DNA of 12,743 bases, taken from contig JAEDHX010000062.1 in the NCBI GenBank assembly GCA_016296785.1, positions 1 through 12,743 on the forward strand. Direction: 5' to 3'. Numbering within the stretch: the first letter of the stretch is position 1; the number at the start of each line of letters is the position of its first letter. Below the pieces are notes generated by a model that did not search any database, was not told the origin of the DNA, and worked only from the letters and a program-made list of their open reading frames with translations. The translations under genes were made by a program, and so were the position numbers. The DNA comes from Coprococcus sp. Its GTDB lineage: Bacteria > Bacillota > Clostridia > Lachnospirales > Lachnospiraceae. Below, one piece after another: positions 1 to 6,887 of this stretch.

Positions 1-2300
1 CTTCCTGCAACTGCAATCGCACACATAACTGACAGCATCACTATGTCACGCACCCTTGGTTTTCTGCTTTCAAATGATATAAAAAACGGCACCATTGATT
101 CTATCAGCACAAGAAGTGAAATAAATAAATACTTCCTATCTTGTAGCTTATCATATCCTAACCATATGGTAAATGGAATTAATATCAAAACTATACACAT
201 ATTAATTATTGTAGCTTTTGAGTTCATTTTCCTGACTCTGCTATACTCTATTTTCTTATCTGCACTTATGCCAAATGGCCTTAGTGCAACAAACAGACAA
301 ATAATCGCAACAATAAATACCGCATATATGACAACATATTTCTTTCCCTGCTCCGTAACAGCCATTCCCTTTATAAGCATGTTAAGACCTGACTGTGACA
401 CAGTTTGTATAAAGCAATATACAATCACAATTAATGCTGCAACTATTGCAAATAATCTTATCGGTGAAATCTTCTTACTTGCATTATCCTTGTCAACAAT
501 GTCATTTATATATAAACTTCCGGCACATGAACCTATATCCTGTCCCTGAAGCTTACTATCAAGCCTTTCCTCAAGCCTTTCCTCAAGCCTTTCCTCAAGC
601 TTATTTTTATTCCTATTTTTATCAATATCCTCTATCTTATCCTTATCCTTCTTCCTATAGGCTCCTATTACCTCTTCCGCCGTAATGGCATTATCAACTA
701 TTCCTCTCGCAATTCTTGACGCAGCTGTAGTATAGAAGCTGTTGCCTGTAAGATAAGTCCTGATATCCCCTATCGCTGATATATCTCCGTCAAATAGTAA
801 TGCTGCCCTATCTCCAACCATACTGCTAAACTCTATATCATGGCTTACAATCACGATGGTTTTTCCTTGTTTTTGCAGCATTTTTATTATACAGGCAAGC
901 TCATTTTTGAAGCCATTATCAAGTCCCTTTGTAGGCTCGTCCATAAGAATTATGTCAGGGTCTCCCATTAATACTCTTGCTAACGCAAGTCGTTGCTGCT
1001 CACCGCCTGACAAATCAAAGGGGTGTCTGCCGAATAATTTTTCCAAATGGCATAGTGCCGCTATATTTCTTAGTTGCTCTCTATCTTCGGCAAATGAAAG
1101 CTCTTGCCTTACACTTTTTCCTGTAAACAAACTCTTAGGATCCTGGGGCATCATACCAACAGTCTTTCCTTTAGCAAGCTTACATTTACCAAATGACGGT
1201 TTTCTTATTCCTGATATTATAGATAGAAGTGTTGATTTGCCACTTCCATTTCCACCATTAATAATCAAAATCTCATTTTCATATATCGAAAGGGATAAAC
1301 CCCTTAGCACATCATTTTTTTCTTTGCTGTATCTATAGAATACATCCTTAAGAGTGACAACAGTATTATTTCCGGCTTCACTTAGCTTTGCTCTATCACC
1401 GTTATCAGCGATATCACGCACCTTTTCATGCGTTTTATCATATTCATATAGCCAGCTTCTTCCATCATTTACAGTAATAGGCATGGCTTTGCTCTCAGCA
1501 TCCTCGCATAGCCCAAGATATATTTGAACTGCTGCCGGCATAGAAGCTGCAAATGATGACAAGCTGTCCATTTGTTGTATTTTCTTAGCAAGCATACATG
1601 GGTTATCATCAGCGACAATTGAGCCGTTATCCATTATTATCGCCCTGCTACATAAAGGAAGAACCTCCTCCAGCCTGTGCTCAGTCATAATGATAGTTGT
1701 GCCAAGCTCCTTATTTATCCTGACAAGACTTGAAATAAATTCATTTGCAGCAATTGGATCAAGCTGGCTTGTCGGTTCATCAAGTATCAGCACATCAGGA
1801 TTTGTTGCCATTACAGCTGCAAGATTAACAAGCTGCTTTGTTCCTCCTGAAAGCTCTGTTACTTTGCTGTGGAATATACCGGAAAGTCCAAAAAAGGAAC
1901 TCATCTCAGCAACCCTGCGGCGGATGTAATCGCTTTCAAACCCGAGACTTTCAAGACCAAAAGCAAGCTCGTGCCACACTTTATCCGTAACAAGCTGGGC
2001 GTCCACATCCTGCATCACAAAGCCAAGCTTCTCGGCCTGACTTTGCTCAGACATTTCGCTAATATTCTTCCCATTATAATAAATGGCTCCACTTTTATTG
2101 CCTCTTGGTGAAACAACAGGCTTAAGCTGTCTTAAGAGCGTAGTTTTTCCGCATCCTGACGCACCCATAATAACTATAAATTCGCCCTTACTTACACTAA
2201 GATTAATATTTGAAAGTGCATTATCAAGATATTTATCTTCCGTATCGCTATTTATATCAGGATAGGCAAAGCTCAAATTTTCTATTTTAAATAATTCCAT
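1..2300 (-). CDS. Fused ECF transporter: two ABC ATPase domains plus S component (partial, runs off left edge)
   Basis: Powers and probably also binds substrate for vitamin import at the cytoplasmic membrane. I translated the minus strand from the ATG at 2300 and found 766 codons with no stop before the window edge, so the C-terminus is missing. Domain 1 has Walker A GASGCGKTT at residues 46-54, signature LSGGTKQ at 150-156, Walker B ending LDEPT with D174/E175, and H-loop His208. Domain 2 has Walker A GGNGSGKST at 349-357, signature LSGGEQQR at 430-437, Walker B with D454, and H-loop His487. A charged linker follows (about 530-605), containing EERL three times at 569-580. From about 607 the chain turns hydrophobic, with at least three to four membrane segments and a VRDIVMLSVMCAIAVAG stretch typical of the start of an ECF S-component core. 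ECF A, A' and S proteins are usually separate chains, so this is an A-A'-S fusion. The RBS GAGAGGA overlaps the stop of the T gene, 14 nt upstream. The corrinoid substrate is inferred from the operon, not from the S sequence. Confidence 0.9.
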   Translation of the reverse strand, partial: MELFKIENLSFAYPDINSDTEDKYLDNALSNINLSVSKGEFIVIMGASGCGKTTLLRQLKPVVSPRGNKSGAIYYNGKNISEMSEQSQAEKLGFVMQDVDAQLVTDKVWHELAFGLESLGFESDYIRRRVAEMSSFFGLSGIFHSKVTELSGGTKQLVNLAAVMATNPDVLILDEPTSQLDPIAANEFISSLVRINKELGTTIIMTEHRLEEVLPLCSRAIIMDNGSIVADDNPCMLAKKIQQMDSLSSFAASMPAAVQIYLGLCEDAESKAMPITVNDGRSWLYEYDKTHEKVRDIADNGDRAKLSEAGNNTVVTLKDVFYRYSKEKNDVLRGLSLSIYENEILIINGGNGSGKSTLLSIISGIRKPSFGKCKLAKGKTVGMMPQDPKSLFTGKSVRQELSFAEDREQLRNIAALCHLEKLFGRHPFDLSGGEQQRLALARVLMGDPDIILMDEPTKGLDNGFKNELACIIKMLQKQGKTIVIVSHDIEFSSMVGDRAALLFDGDISAIGDIRTYLTGNSFYTTAASRIARGIVDNAITAEEVIGAYRKKDKDKIEDIDKNRNKNKLEERLEERLEERLDSKLQGQDIGSCAGSLYINDIVDKDNASKKISPIRLFAIVAALIVIVYCFIQTVSQSGLNMLIKGMAVTEQGKKYVVIYAVFIVAIICLFVALRPFGISADKKIEYSRVRKMNSKATIINMCIVLILIPFTIWLGYDKLQDRKYLFISLLVLIESMVPFFISFESRKPRVRDIVMLSVMCAIAVAG
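561..596. repeat. 12-bp tandem repeat, three copies, inside the linker of the ECF fusion
   Basis: Three perfect copies of aagcctttcctc, with a degenerate start of a fourth after them. On the coding (minus) strand each unit encodes Glu-Glu-Arg-Leu, giving a short charged, probably helical stretch at residues 569-580. It lies between the second ATPase domain and the membrane S part. The repeat is in frame and likely varies in copy number without breaking the gene. Confidence 0.85.
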
Positions 2301-2314
2301 ACAAACGTCCTCTC

Positions 2315-3196
2315 TCATCTGTGCCTTCGATATCCTAAACCACGGATAAATACCGGTATAAATACAAGTAACGCATAAACTATATATACAGATAAAGTAT
2401 ATATCCCCTTTGTGTTCCAAATAACAGCGGGATAATACGAAAATCTTACTGCACCTAACAGCGCACCTATAAAAACAAAGCCTCCGCATAGTAATACAAG
2501 AATAAGACAAATAATGTCTCTGCCTGTAATTCTATATATGGAATATGCTTTTCTTCCTTTTAATCCATAGCCCCTGCTTTTCATGCTGTCAGCAGTAACT
2601 ATAGACCTTTCCAGTGACCATGTAACAACAGTAGAAAATACCCTGACTGCAGTCTTTATCCTTTTAAAAAAGTTGCCTCTTACAGAGTATCCTGCTGCCT
2701 TTTGTGCCAGATAAACCTCTTTAAATTTCGCTGAGAATTCAGGAACAAACTTAAGTGTCATTGACAGTATAAGTGATATATACGGAGCTATTCTTCCAAA
2801 CAGGTATACCAGCTTGTCCGAGGTTATAACCTCATTAAAACATACAAACCAGCATATTACGGTAACAAGCATAAATGCTGCAGATATACCATACAATATG
2901 GATTCCAGTGTAAGTGGATTGCCCGACGGAAGATAAGTAAGTATAGTTACTCCCTGATGACTAAAGGCAGGATTAAGAAGCGCCGTAATAAGTATTACCG
3001 GCACCATATACTTTATATTTTTTACTATACCGCATCTTCCCCGCAAGCATACAGAATATATAAATGCTCCCATAAAAGATATGCCAAGACATACCGGGTT
3101 GGTAAATGTCATGGCAAATCCAAGTACACATATAAAATATATAATATTAACAATTGGGTGATACGACGCAAATATATCATTTGCCTTGTTGTTCAT
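2315..3196 (-). CDS. ECF transporter T component (EcfT/CbiQ family)
   Basis: The transmembrane coupling subunit of an ECF importer; it links the two ATPase domains to the substrate-binding S component. The 293-residue length fits the family. Hydrophobic segments lie near residues 14-48, 60-75, 99-122, 134-150, 226-250 and 263-285. The cytoplasmic coupling region carries the two expected short motifs: AQKAAGY (164-170), where many relatives have Ala-Arg-Gly, and ADSMKSRGYG (202-211), a good match to the second Ala-Arg-Gly-type motif. NPAF followed by SHQG (75-82) also resembles clostridial EcfT proteins. Start: ATG at 3196 with GGAGA about 9 nt upstream. It sits 40 nt after the DUF4430 stalk gene and 14 nt before the ATPase-S fusion, so it is the second membrane partner of that fusion. 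The family call is firm; the corrinoid role rests on context. Confidence 0.9.
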   Translation of the reverse strand: MNNKANDIFASYHPIVNIIYFICVLGFAMTFTNPVCLGISFMGAFIYSVCLRGRCGIVKNIKYMVPVILITALLNPAFSHQGVTILTYLPSGNPLTLESILYGISAAFMLVTVICWFVCFNEVITSDKLVYLFGRIAPYISLILSMTLKFVPEFSAKFKEVYLAQKAAGYSVRGNFFKRIKTAVRVFSTVVTWSLERSIVTADSMKSRGYGLKGRKAYSIYRITGRDIICLILVLLCGGFVFIGALLGAVRFSYYPAVIWNTKGIYTLSVYIVYALLVFIPVFIRGLGYRRHR

Positions 3197-3236
3197 AACT
3201 TATTTCTCCGATTAAGCATTAACTTACTTGCATTTA

Positions 3237-4220
3237 TTATTTCGCATTTCCAATATCCGCACCTAAGTCACATGTGTAGAGCCAATTAATTACATCCCCG
3301 TCTTCAAGGACATACTCCGAGCTTCCATACCCCGGAAATGCTCCATTTACCGAATACTCCCATCCTGATAAATTACCACAATCAAATTCATATATATTGT
3401 AAATGCCTTCAATATAACTGCTGTTATATATAGGTGTATAGGAATACTCAAGTTGTATACCATATTCCTTAGTTACCCTGCAAAGCACATCAAATACTGT
3501 CTCACCTTCAGAAAATTCTGCAGTAACTGAGCCAAGAATAATACCGTTTTTAGGAATAATAGATTGCTTTGCTTCATCAAGAAGCTCCATATTATTAAGT
3601 ATTGTTCCGCAGGATATGGAAATCGTACATGTATACGTTGTTTCTTTATCTTCTGCTGTTGTACTTTCCGTTGTTGAATTTCCTGTTGTTGTGTTTCCTG
3701 CTGTTGTATTCTCAGCTATTGCACTCTCTGAATCTTTAGATGGTTCCTCATCCTTAGTATCAGCATCCGGTTTTGTTATGTCCTGTTTTGACGTATCTGA
3801 TTTTGATGTGCCTGGCTCCGGAGTATCCTTCTTCTGATTATCCTTCTTCGGAGTATCCTTCTTTGGCGTATCCGGATTAGCTGAATCTGAATTTGCTGAA
3901 TCTGAATTTGCTGAATCTGAATTTGCTGAATCTGAATTTGCTGAATCTGAAATTGAAGAATCCTCCTTCGATAATTCATCATTATCAGTTGCTCCATTAA
4001 TCTTAGTTGAAGCCTCCTTTTTATTCTCATCAGCAAGCCCTGTAAATTCTTCAGAAGTATTTGAATTATCAGCAACATTCACAGTTGATATTTCCTCTGT
4101 ATTACCTGATACTTTACTATTTGATGGCTTGCTGCCACCGCACACGTAAGCAATTACGAGCACGATGACTACAGCCATTATACCTAATATTGTTTTTAGG
4201 TTATTCTTTATATATTTCAT
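3237..4220 (-). CDS. Membrane-tethered stalk protein with C-terminal DUF4430 (transcobalamin beta-like) domain
   Basis: Probably an extracellular corrinoid-binding or hand-over protein. It has 327 residues from the ATG at 4220. One hydrophobic segment (about 9-27) is followed by a low-complexity Ser/Asp/Asn/Thr/Lys/Pro linker (28-193) with an SDSAN pentapeptide repeat at about 90-115. A globular domain (about 195-323) ends with SGWEYSVNG (285-293) and YVLEDGDVINWLYTCDLG (303-320), a highly characteristic DUF4430 ending. DUF4430 is classed with the C-terminal domain of transcobalamin. Cys27 follows the hydrophobic segment, but A-Y-V-C is a poor lipobox, so an uncleaved anchor is more likely than a lipoprotein. 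A TTG at 4226 could extend the start by two codons; AGGA lies 7 nt before the ATG but only 1 nt before the TTG, so I prefer the ATG. It begins 14 nt after the upstream capture-protein gene. Confidence 0.85.
   Translation of the reverse strand: MKYIKNNLKTILGIMAVVIVLVIAYVCGGSKPSNSKVSGNTEEISTVNVADNSNTSEEFTGLADENKKEASTKINGATDNDELSKEDSSISDSANSDSANSDSANSDSANSDSANPDTPKKDTPKKDNQKKDTPEPGTSKSDTSKQDITKPDADTKDEEPSKDSESAIAENTTAGNTTTGNSTTESTTAEDKETTYTCTISISCGTILNNMELLDEAKQSIIPKNGIILGSVTAEFSEGETVFDVLCRVTKEYGIQLEYSYTPIYNSSYIEGIYNIYEFDCGNLSGWEYSVNGAFPGYGSSEYVLEDGDVINWLYTCDLGADIGNAK
3880..3954. repeat. 15-bp tandem repeat, five units, in the stalk of the DUF4430 protein
   Basis: Five head-to-tail units of gctgaatctgaattt at 3880, 3895, 3910, 3925 and 3940. 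The first four are identical and the last differs by one base. Read on the minus strand they encode the Asn-Ser-Asp-Ala-Ser-type pentapeptide (SDSAN register) of the extracellular stalk. The unit is a multiple of three, so copy-number change would alter stalk length without a frameshift. Confidence 0.9.
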
Positions 4221-4234
4221 ATACAAATCCTATA

Positions 4235-6541
4235 TTATTTCTTTTTTGAAGTAACCTTTATTGTCTTACTCCATGCGCTATAATATTTCTTACCATTTTT
4301 CTTAATATAGCTTCTAACACGTATATATCTACGTGCTTTTGTTGCTTTAAGCTTAAGAGATACCTTCTTGGCGCCCTTAACTGTTACTATCTTAGCCTTC
4401 TTCATAGAAGATTTAGCCGCATACTGAACCTGATATCCTGATGCTTTTGTATTCTTTCTCCATTTTACATATACACTGCCATTTTTCTTTTTAGCAGAAG
4501 TAACTGAAGCTTTTTTCATATAATATGTTGTAGCTGTCTTATAGCTGCTTCCGGGTTTGCCGCCTACTACAACAATCTTATATGTGTATTTCGTACCATT
4601 TTTTACTTTTTTATCAAGATATGTTCTGTTTTTTTTGACGGTAGCTATCTTACTCCATTTTCTTGCTTTACCGGCTTTTCTATACACCTTATAGCTCTTT
4701 GCATTTGCAGTCTTCTTCCAGGTAAGCTTAATACCCTTATTTACAGCTGCCGCCTTTAAATATCCCTTCTTTTGCGGTGCTGTAACAATAGTATTATCTA
4801 TATCGTTAGTATTATAATCTTTGCCAATAAGTAAGTCCTTAGCATCTGTCATATCATAAAATGAATTATTACCATTACAAAATCTGCTGTAAGCTACAAG
4901 TCCGCATATTGCCTGCTCTGTCGCCATTAGATTTGTTGTTGTGGTATGCTTAAACATACCCGCCTCTTCATCAAAGAATGATAATAGACCATCAACTACT
5001 GAATACTCATTCTTGACAAATCTCTCGTCGCTATCAGCATCAATACCAAGTATACTAAGTGCAAGAAGCACCTGCGCTGTACTTTCGCAATTCTTGCCTT
5101 CTGCAGTACCATTTTCTGAAAATGTTCCATCTTCATTCTGAAGCTTTGATAATAAATCAACTGCTTTATCAACTGCTGCCTTTACCTTGTCATTACTATT
5201 ATAATAAGGAGCTAATGACTGAATTGCCATAGCAGTAATATCAACATCAATCGCATTTGTAATTCCAAAACCGCCATCACTTAATTCTTTACTTAATATA
5301 TATTCTACAAGTGCATCTCTTGATGCAGTTGCACTGCTTGGCACTTCATATTTAGCGGAATCAATTGCAAGGAGTGCATAAATTGCTCCATTTATGCCCT
5401 GCTTAACTACATAGTTCTTTTCATAAAGAGGCTCAATAAGATTAAAGCCTTCTATATCAGCAGGGTTGCATCCTAAAGAGGTAAGAGCAAGGACTACTCT
5501 GGAGTTTTCTGTGCTCTTCGTGCTGCTTAATGTTGCGCTGTTATTCTCCTTTACAACTGCCTTTATCTTTTTTACATAAGAGTTATACCATATTGGATCA
5601 ATATATCCAAAACGCGCATTACCAATAATTACCCACTCTCCGCTAATGGATGCATTTGCAGGCTCATCAACCATTTTTCTTACTGTCTTAAGTGAAGCAA
5701 TAAGAACCTTCTCATAATCCTTATACTCTATCTCCGGATCTGTTGGAGTTGCAATACCTGCTGTTAATCCATCATATGCTTCATCAATTTCCTCTTCTGT
5801 TGCATCCCAGTCAGCAAGTACATCAATAGCATTAACATATGCTTCATCAGTTTTATTTCCTTCATATTCTGCTATTGCTATAATGAGTGAATCCTTTGAT
5901 GGGAAATATATTAATGTATCATCGGTCCAATATGTATTTGTATCCTGTCCCCATCCATATAATGAAAACTGAAGACGAACTACATCACCATCTTCAAATG
6001 TATAATCTGATGCATTATCAGACTCTGCAGGATAGTAACTACCTGAGCCGGCATTAAGTCCTACATCATTAAGTGCAAACATCCATCCTGAATAAGTTGA
6101 ATAATCAAGATTGCCAAGTTTGTTCTTATCTGCAACTCCGGGTTCCTTTTCATATTGTCTTGATGTGATTTCTACATTTGCTTCTGCTAATTTCTCAGCA
6201 ATTATTTCCGGAATATCTGCAGTAGTCCAGCCGGCCGGTTCTCCACCATCATCAATGTACTGAAGGTAATAATTACTAGAATTAATATCACCACTATATA
6301 TAGTTTTTCCATCAAGTACTCTTTCAACTAATGCTGCCAGATTCTCATTATTATAGTATCCAACCTTAACAGGCTCTACTACAAGTCCTTGTCCAAGCGT
6401 AGATTTCTCTACTGTTAAATACACATATCCGTCATATGCTTCCTGTGAATTATCTGCCGCATATGACATTCCCATATTAGGGAACAATATTGTTGCTATC
6501 ATGCACATCGCCATACATAACGCAAAAAGTCTTTTTTTCAT
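4235..6541 (-). CDS. Secreted transcobalamin/intrinsic factor-like protein: DUF4430, alpha/alpha barrel, two Fn3-like domains
   Basis: Proposed cell-surface corrinoid-capture protein of 768 residues. A signal peptide (1 to about 29, MKKR start, hydrophobic core, cleavage near SYAA) is followed by DUF4430 (about 37-197, with SGWMFALND at 151-159 and YTFEDGDVVRLQF at 180-192). A helical linker (about 205-265) comes next. Residues 272-560 look like an alpha/alpha-barrel of the prenyltransferase/squalene-oxidase repeat type, with SDGGFG (421-426), DVDITAMAIQSLAPYY (432-447), CESTAQVLLALSILGID (485-501) and ATEQAICGLVAYSRF (540-554). The Lys-rich tail (590-768) is two Fn3-like domains with no LPXTG, perhaps for wall association. 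Transcobalamin and intrinsic factor pair an alpha/alpha barrel with a beta domain related to DUF4430; here the order is reversed. It is the first gene after a cobalamin riboswitch. The start ATG has AAAGGAG 9 nt upstream. Domain assignment is strong; cobalamin binding is inferred. Confidence 0.88.
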   Translation of the reverse strand: MKKRLFALCMAMCMIATILFPNMGMSYAADNSQEAYDGYVYLTVEKSTLGQGLVVEPVKVGYYNNENLAALVERVLDGKTIYSGDINSSNYYLQYIDDGGEPAGWTTADIPEIIAEKLAEANVEITSRQYEKEPGVADKNKLGNLDYSTYSGWMFALNDVGLNAGSGSYYPAESDNASDYTFEDGDVVRLQFSLYGWGQDTNTYWTDDTLIYFPSKDSLIIAIAEYEGNKTDEAYVNAIDVLADWDATEEEIDEAYDGLTAGIATPTDPEIEYKDYEKVLIASLKTVRKMVDEPANASISGEWVIIGNARFGYIDPIWYNSYVKKIKAVVKENNSATLSSTKSTENSRVVLALTSLGCNPADIEGFNLIEPLYEKNYVVKQGINGAIYALLAIDSAKYEVPSSATASRDALVEYILSKELSDGGFGITNAIDVDITAMAIQSLAPYYNSNDKVKAAVDKAVDLLSKLQNEDGTFSENGTAEGKNCESTAQVLLALSILGIDADSDERFVKNEYSVVDGLLSFFDEEAGMFKHTTTTNLMATEQAICGLVAYSRFCNGNNSFYDMTDAKDLLIGKDYNTNDIDNTIVTAPQKKGYLKAAAVNKGIKLTWKKTANAKSYKVYRKAGKARKWSKIATVKKNRTYLDKKVKNGTKYTYKIVVVGGKPGSSYKTATTYYMKKASVTSAKKKNGSVYVKWRKNTKASGYQVQYAAKSSMKKAKIVTVKGAKKVSLKLKATKARRYIRVRSYIKKNGKKYYSAWSKTIKVTSKKK

Positions 6542-6596
6542 GATTAATATCTCCTTTCATTCTTTTCATGAACGGGCCGGGACTTTACTATAGCAC

Positions 6597-6620
6597 AAAA
6601 AGGCTCCCTGCAGGGAGCCT
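6597..6620 (-). terminator. Intrinsic terminator hairpin in the riboswitch expression platform
   Basis: AGGCTCCCTGCAGGGAGCCT is a perfect palindrome (8-bp stem with TGCA loop) at 6601-6620. On the minus strand it is followed directly by a T run, so it terminates leftward transcripts. It lies between the cobalamin aptamer and the first gene, so it is probably the OFF element of the riboswitch. In the plus direction an A run follows, so it should not terminate there. Confidence 0.8.
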
Positions 6621-6720
6621 AAAAAAATCATATCAAGAAAGGCGCATACATATAGTGCACCTTATATACAATTTCTATAGTCCTTGCAGACTTCATATGC
6701 CCAAGCCCTTAAAAACTTTA
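6621..6720 (-). promoter_or_regulatory. Riboswitch expression platform between aptamer and terminator
   Basis: About 100 nt of leader RNA with no gene. Read on the minus strand it holds two small hairpins: AGTC/GACT near 6678-6691, and AAGGTGC pairing with GCGCCTT at about 6639-6662. A GGGCTT segment near 6703-6708 can pair imperfectly with the AGCC side of the terminator, so it is a candidate antiterminator. I could not resolve the alternative fold by eye. Confidence 0.45.
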
Positions 6721-6836
6721 GATATATGGCAAGTAATCTGACTTAATAGAGTCTCTGCTCTACATACAGTAATGGCTGTTGCGACGGATTCTCACCGTAC
6801 TTCCCTTCTTATCGGATCCTACCGGGACCATATATC
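6721..6836 (-). ncRNA. Cobalamin riboswitch aptamer
   Basis: Binds a cobalamin in the nascent leader RNA and controls the operon downstream. On the minus strand, P1 is a 9-bp helix made by GATATATGG (6836-6828) and CCATATATC (6729-6721). Inside it, in order, are AGGGAAG (6806-6800), GGTGAGAATCC (6796-6786, the classic B12-box core), GCCATTACTGT (6776-6766) and GTCAGATTACTTGCC (6742-6728), which matches the usual 3' end of the aptamer. At 116 nt it is compact and seems to lack the larger peripheral helices of the long class, so it may be of the short (class II-like) type. The hairpin at 6597-6620 suggests transcription termination on ligand binding. Confidence 0.93.
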
Positions 6837-6842
6837 TTTTAT

Positions 6843-6885
6843 ATTATAACTTAATTATACTACCACAATATTTCAAAATATCCAA
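6843..6885 (-). promoter_or_regulatory. Putative promoter of the cobalamin-uptake operon
   Basis: Two perfect TATAAT hexamers occur on the minus strand just upstream of the aptamer, at 6859-6854 and 6848-6843. Either would place the transcript start at about 6847 or 6836, right before P1. No -35 box sits at the usual 17-nt spacing: TTGGAT is 20 nt from the first hexamer. The -35 region lies against the stop codon of the upstream gene. Confidence 0.5.
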
Positions 6886-6887
6886 TA

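Noticed and set aside
434..685. Plus-strand frame with a repeated Pro-Gln-Ala-Phe motif
   Set aside because: It is the antisense reading of the 12-bp repeat that encodes EERL in the ECF fusion; there is no independent support for a gene.
856..2265. Several open frames on the plus strand across the ATPase region
   Set aside because: They are antisense to a continuous minus-strand ABC protein with all catalytic motifs, and their translations resemble no family.
3776..4078. Alternative minus-strand frame with Ile-Gln repeats inside the stalk gene
   Set aside because: It is the shifted frame of the 15-bp repeat; the frame with the TM segment and DUF4430 domain is the real gene.
3237..4220. Lipoprotein call from Cys27 after the hydrophobic segment
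   Set aside because: The residues before it are Ala-Tyr-Val, not a usual lipobox, so I treat the segment as a membrane anchor.
4235..6541. Triterpene (squalene-hopene) cyclase or prenyltransferase enzyme from the barrel repeats
   Set aside because: The protein is secreted, has no DXDD-type catalytic motif that I can see, and is paired with DUF4430, so a binding role fits better than terpene chemistry.
6597..6885. T-box or other amino-acid leader upstream of 6541
   Set aside because: No T-box sequence is seen, while P1, GGTGAGAATCC and the 3' GTCAGA...TTGCC elements fit a cobalamin aptamer in order.
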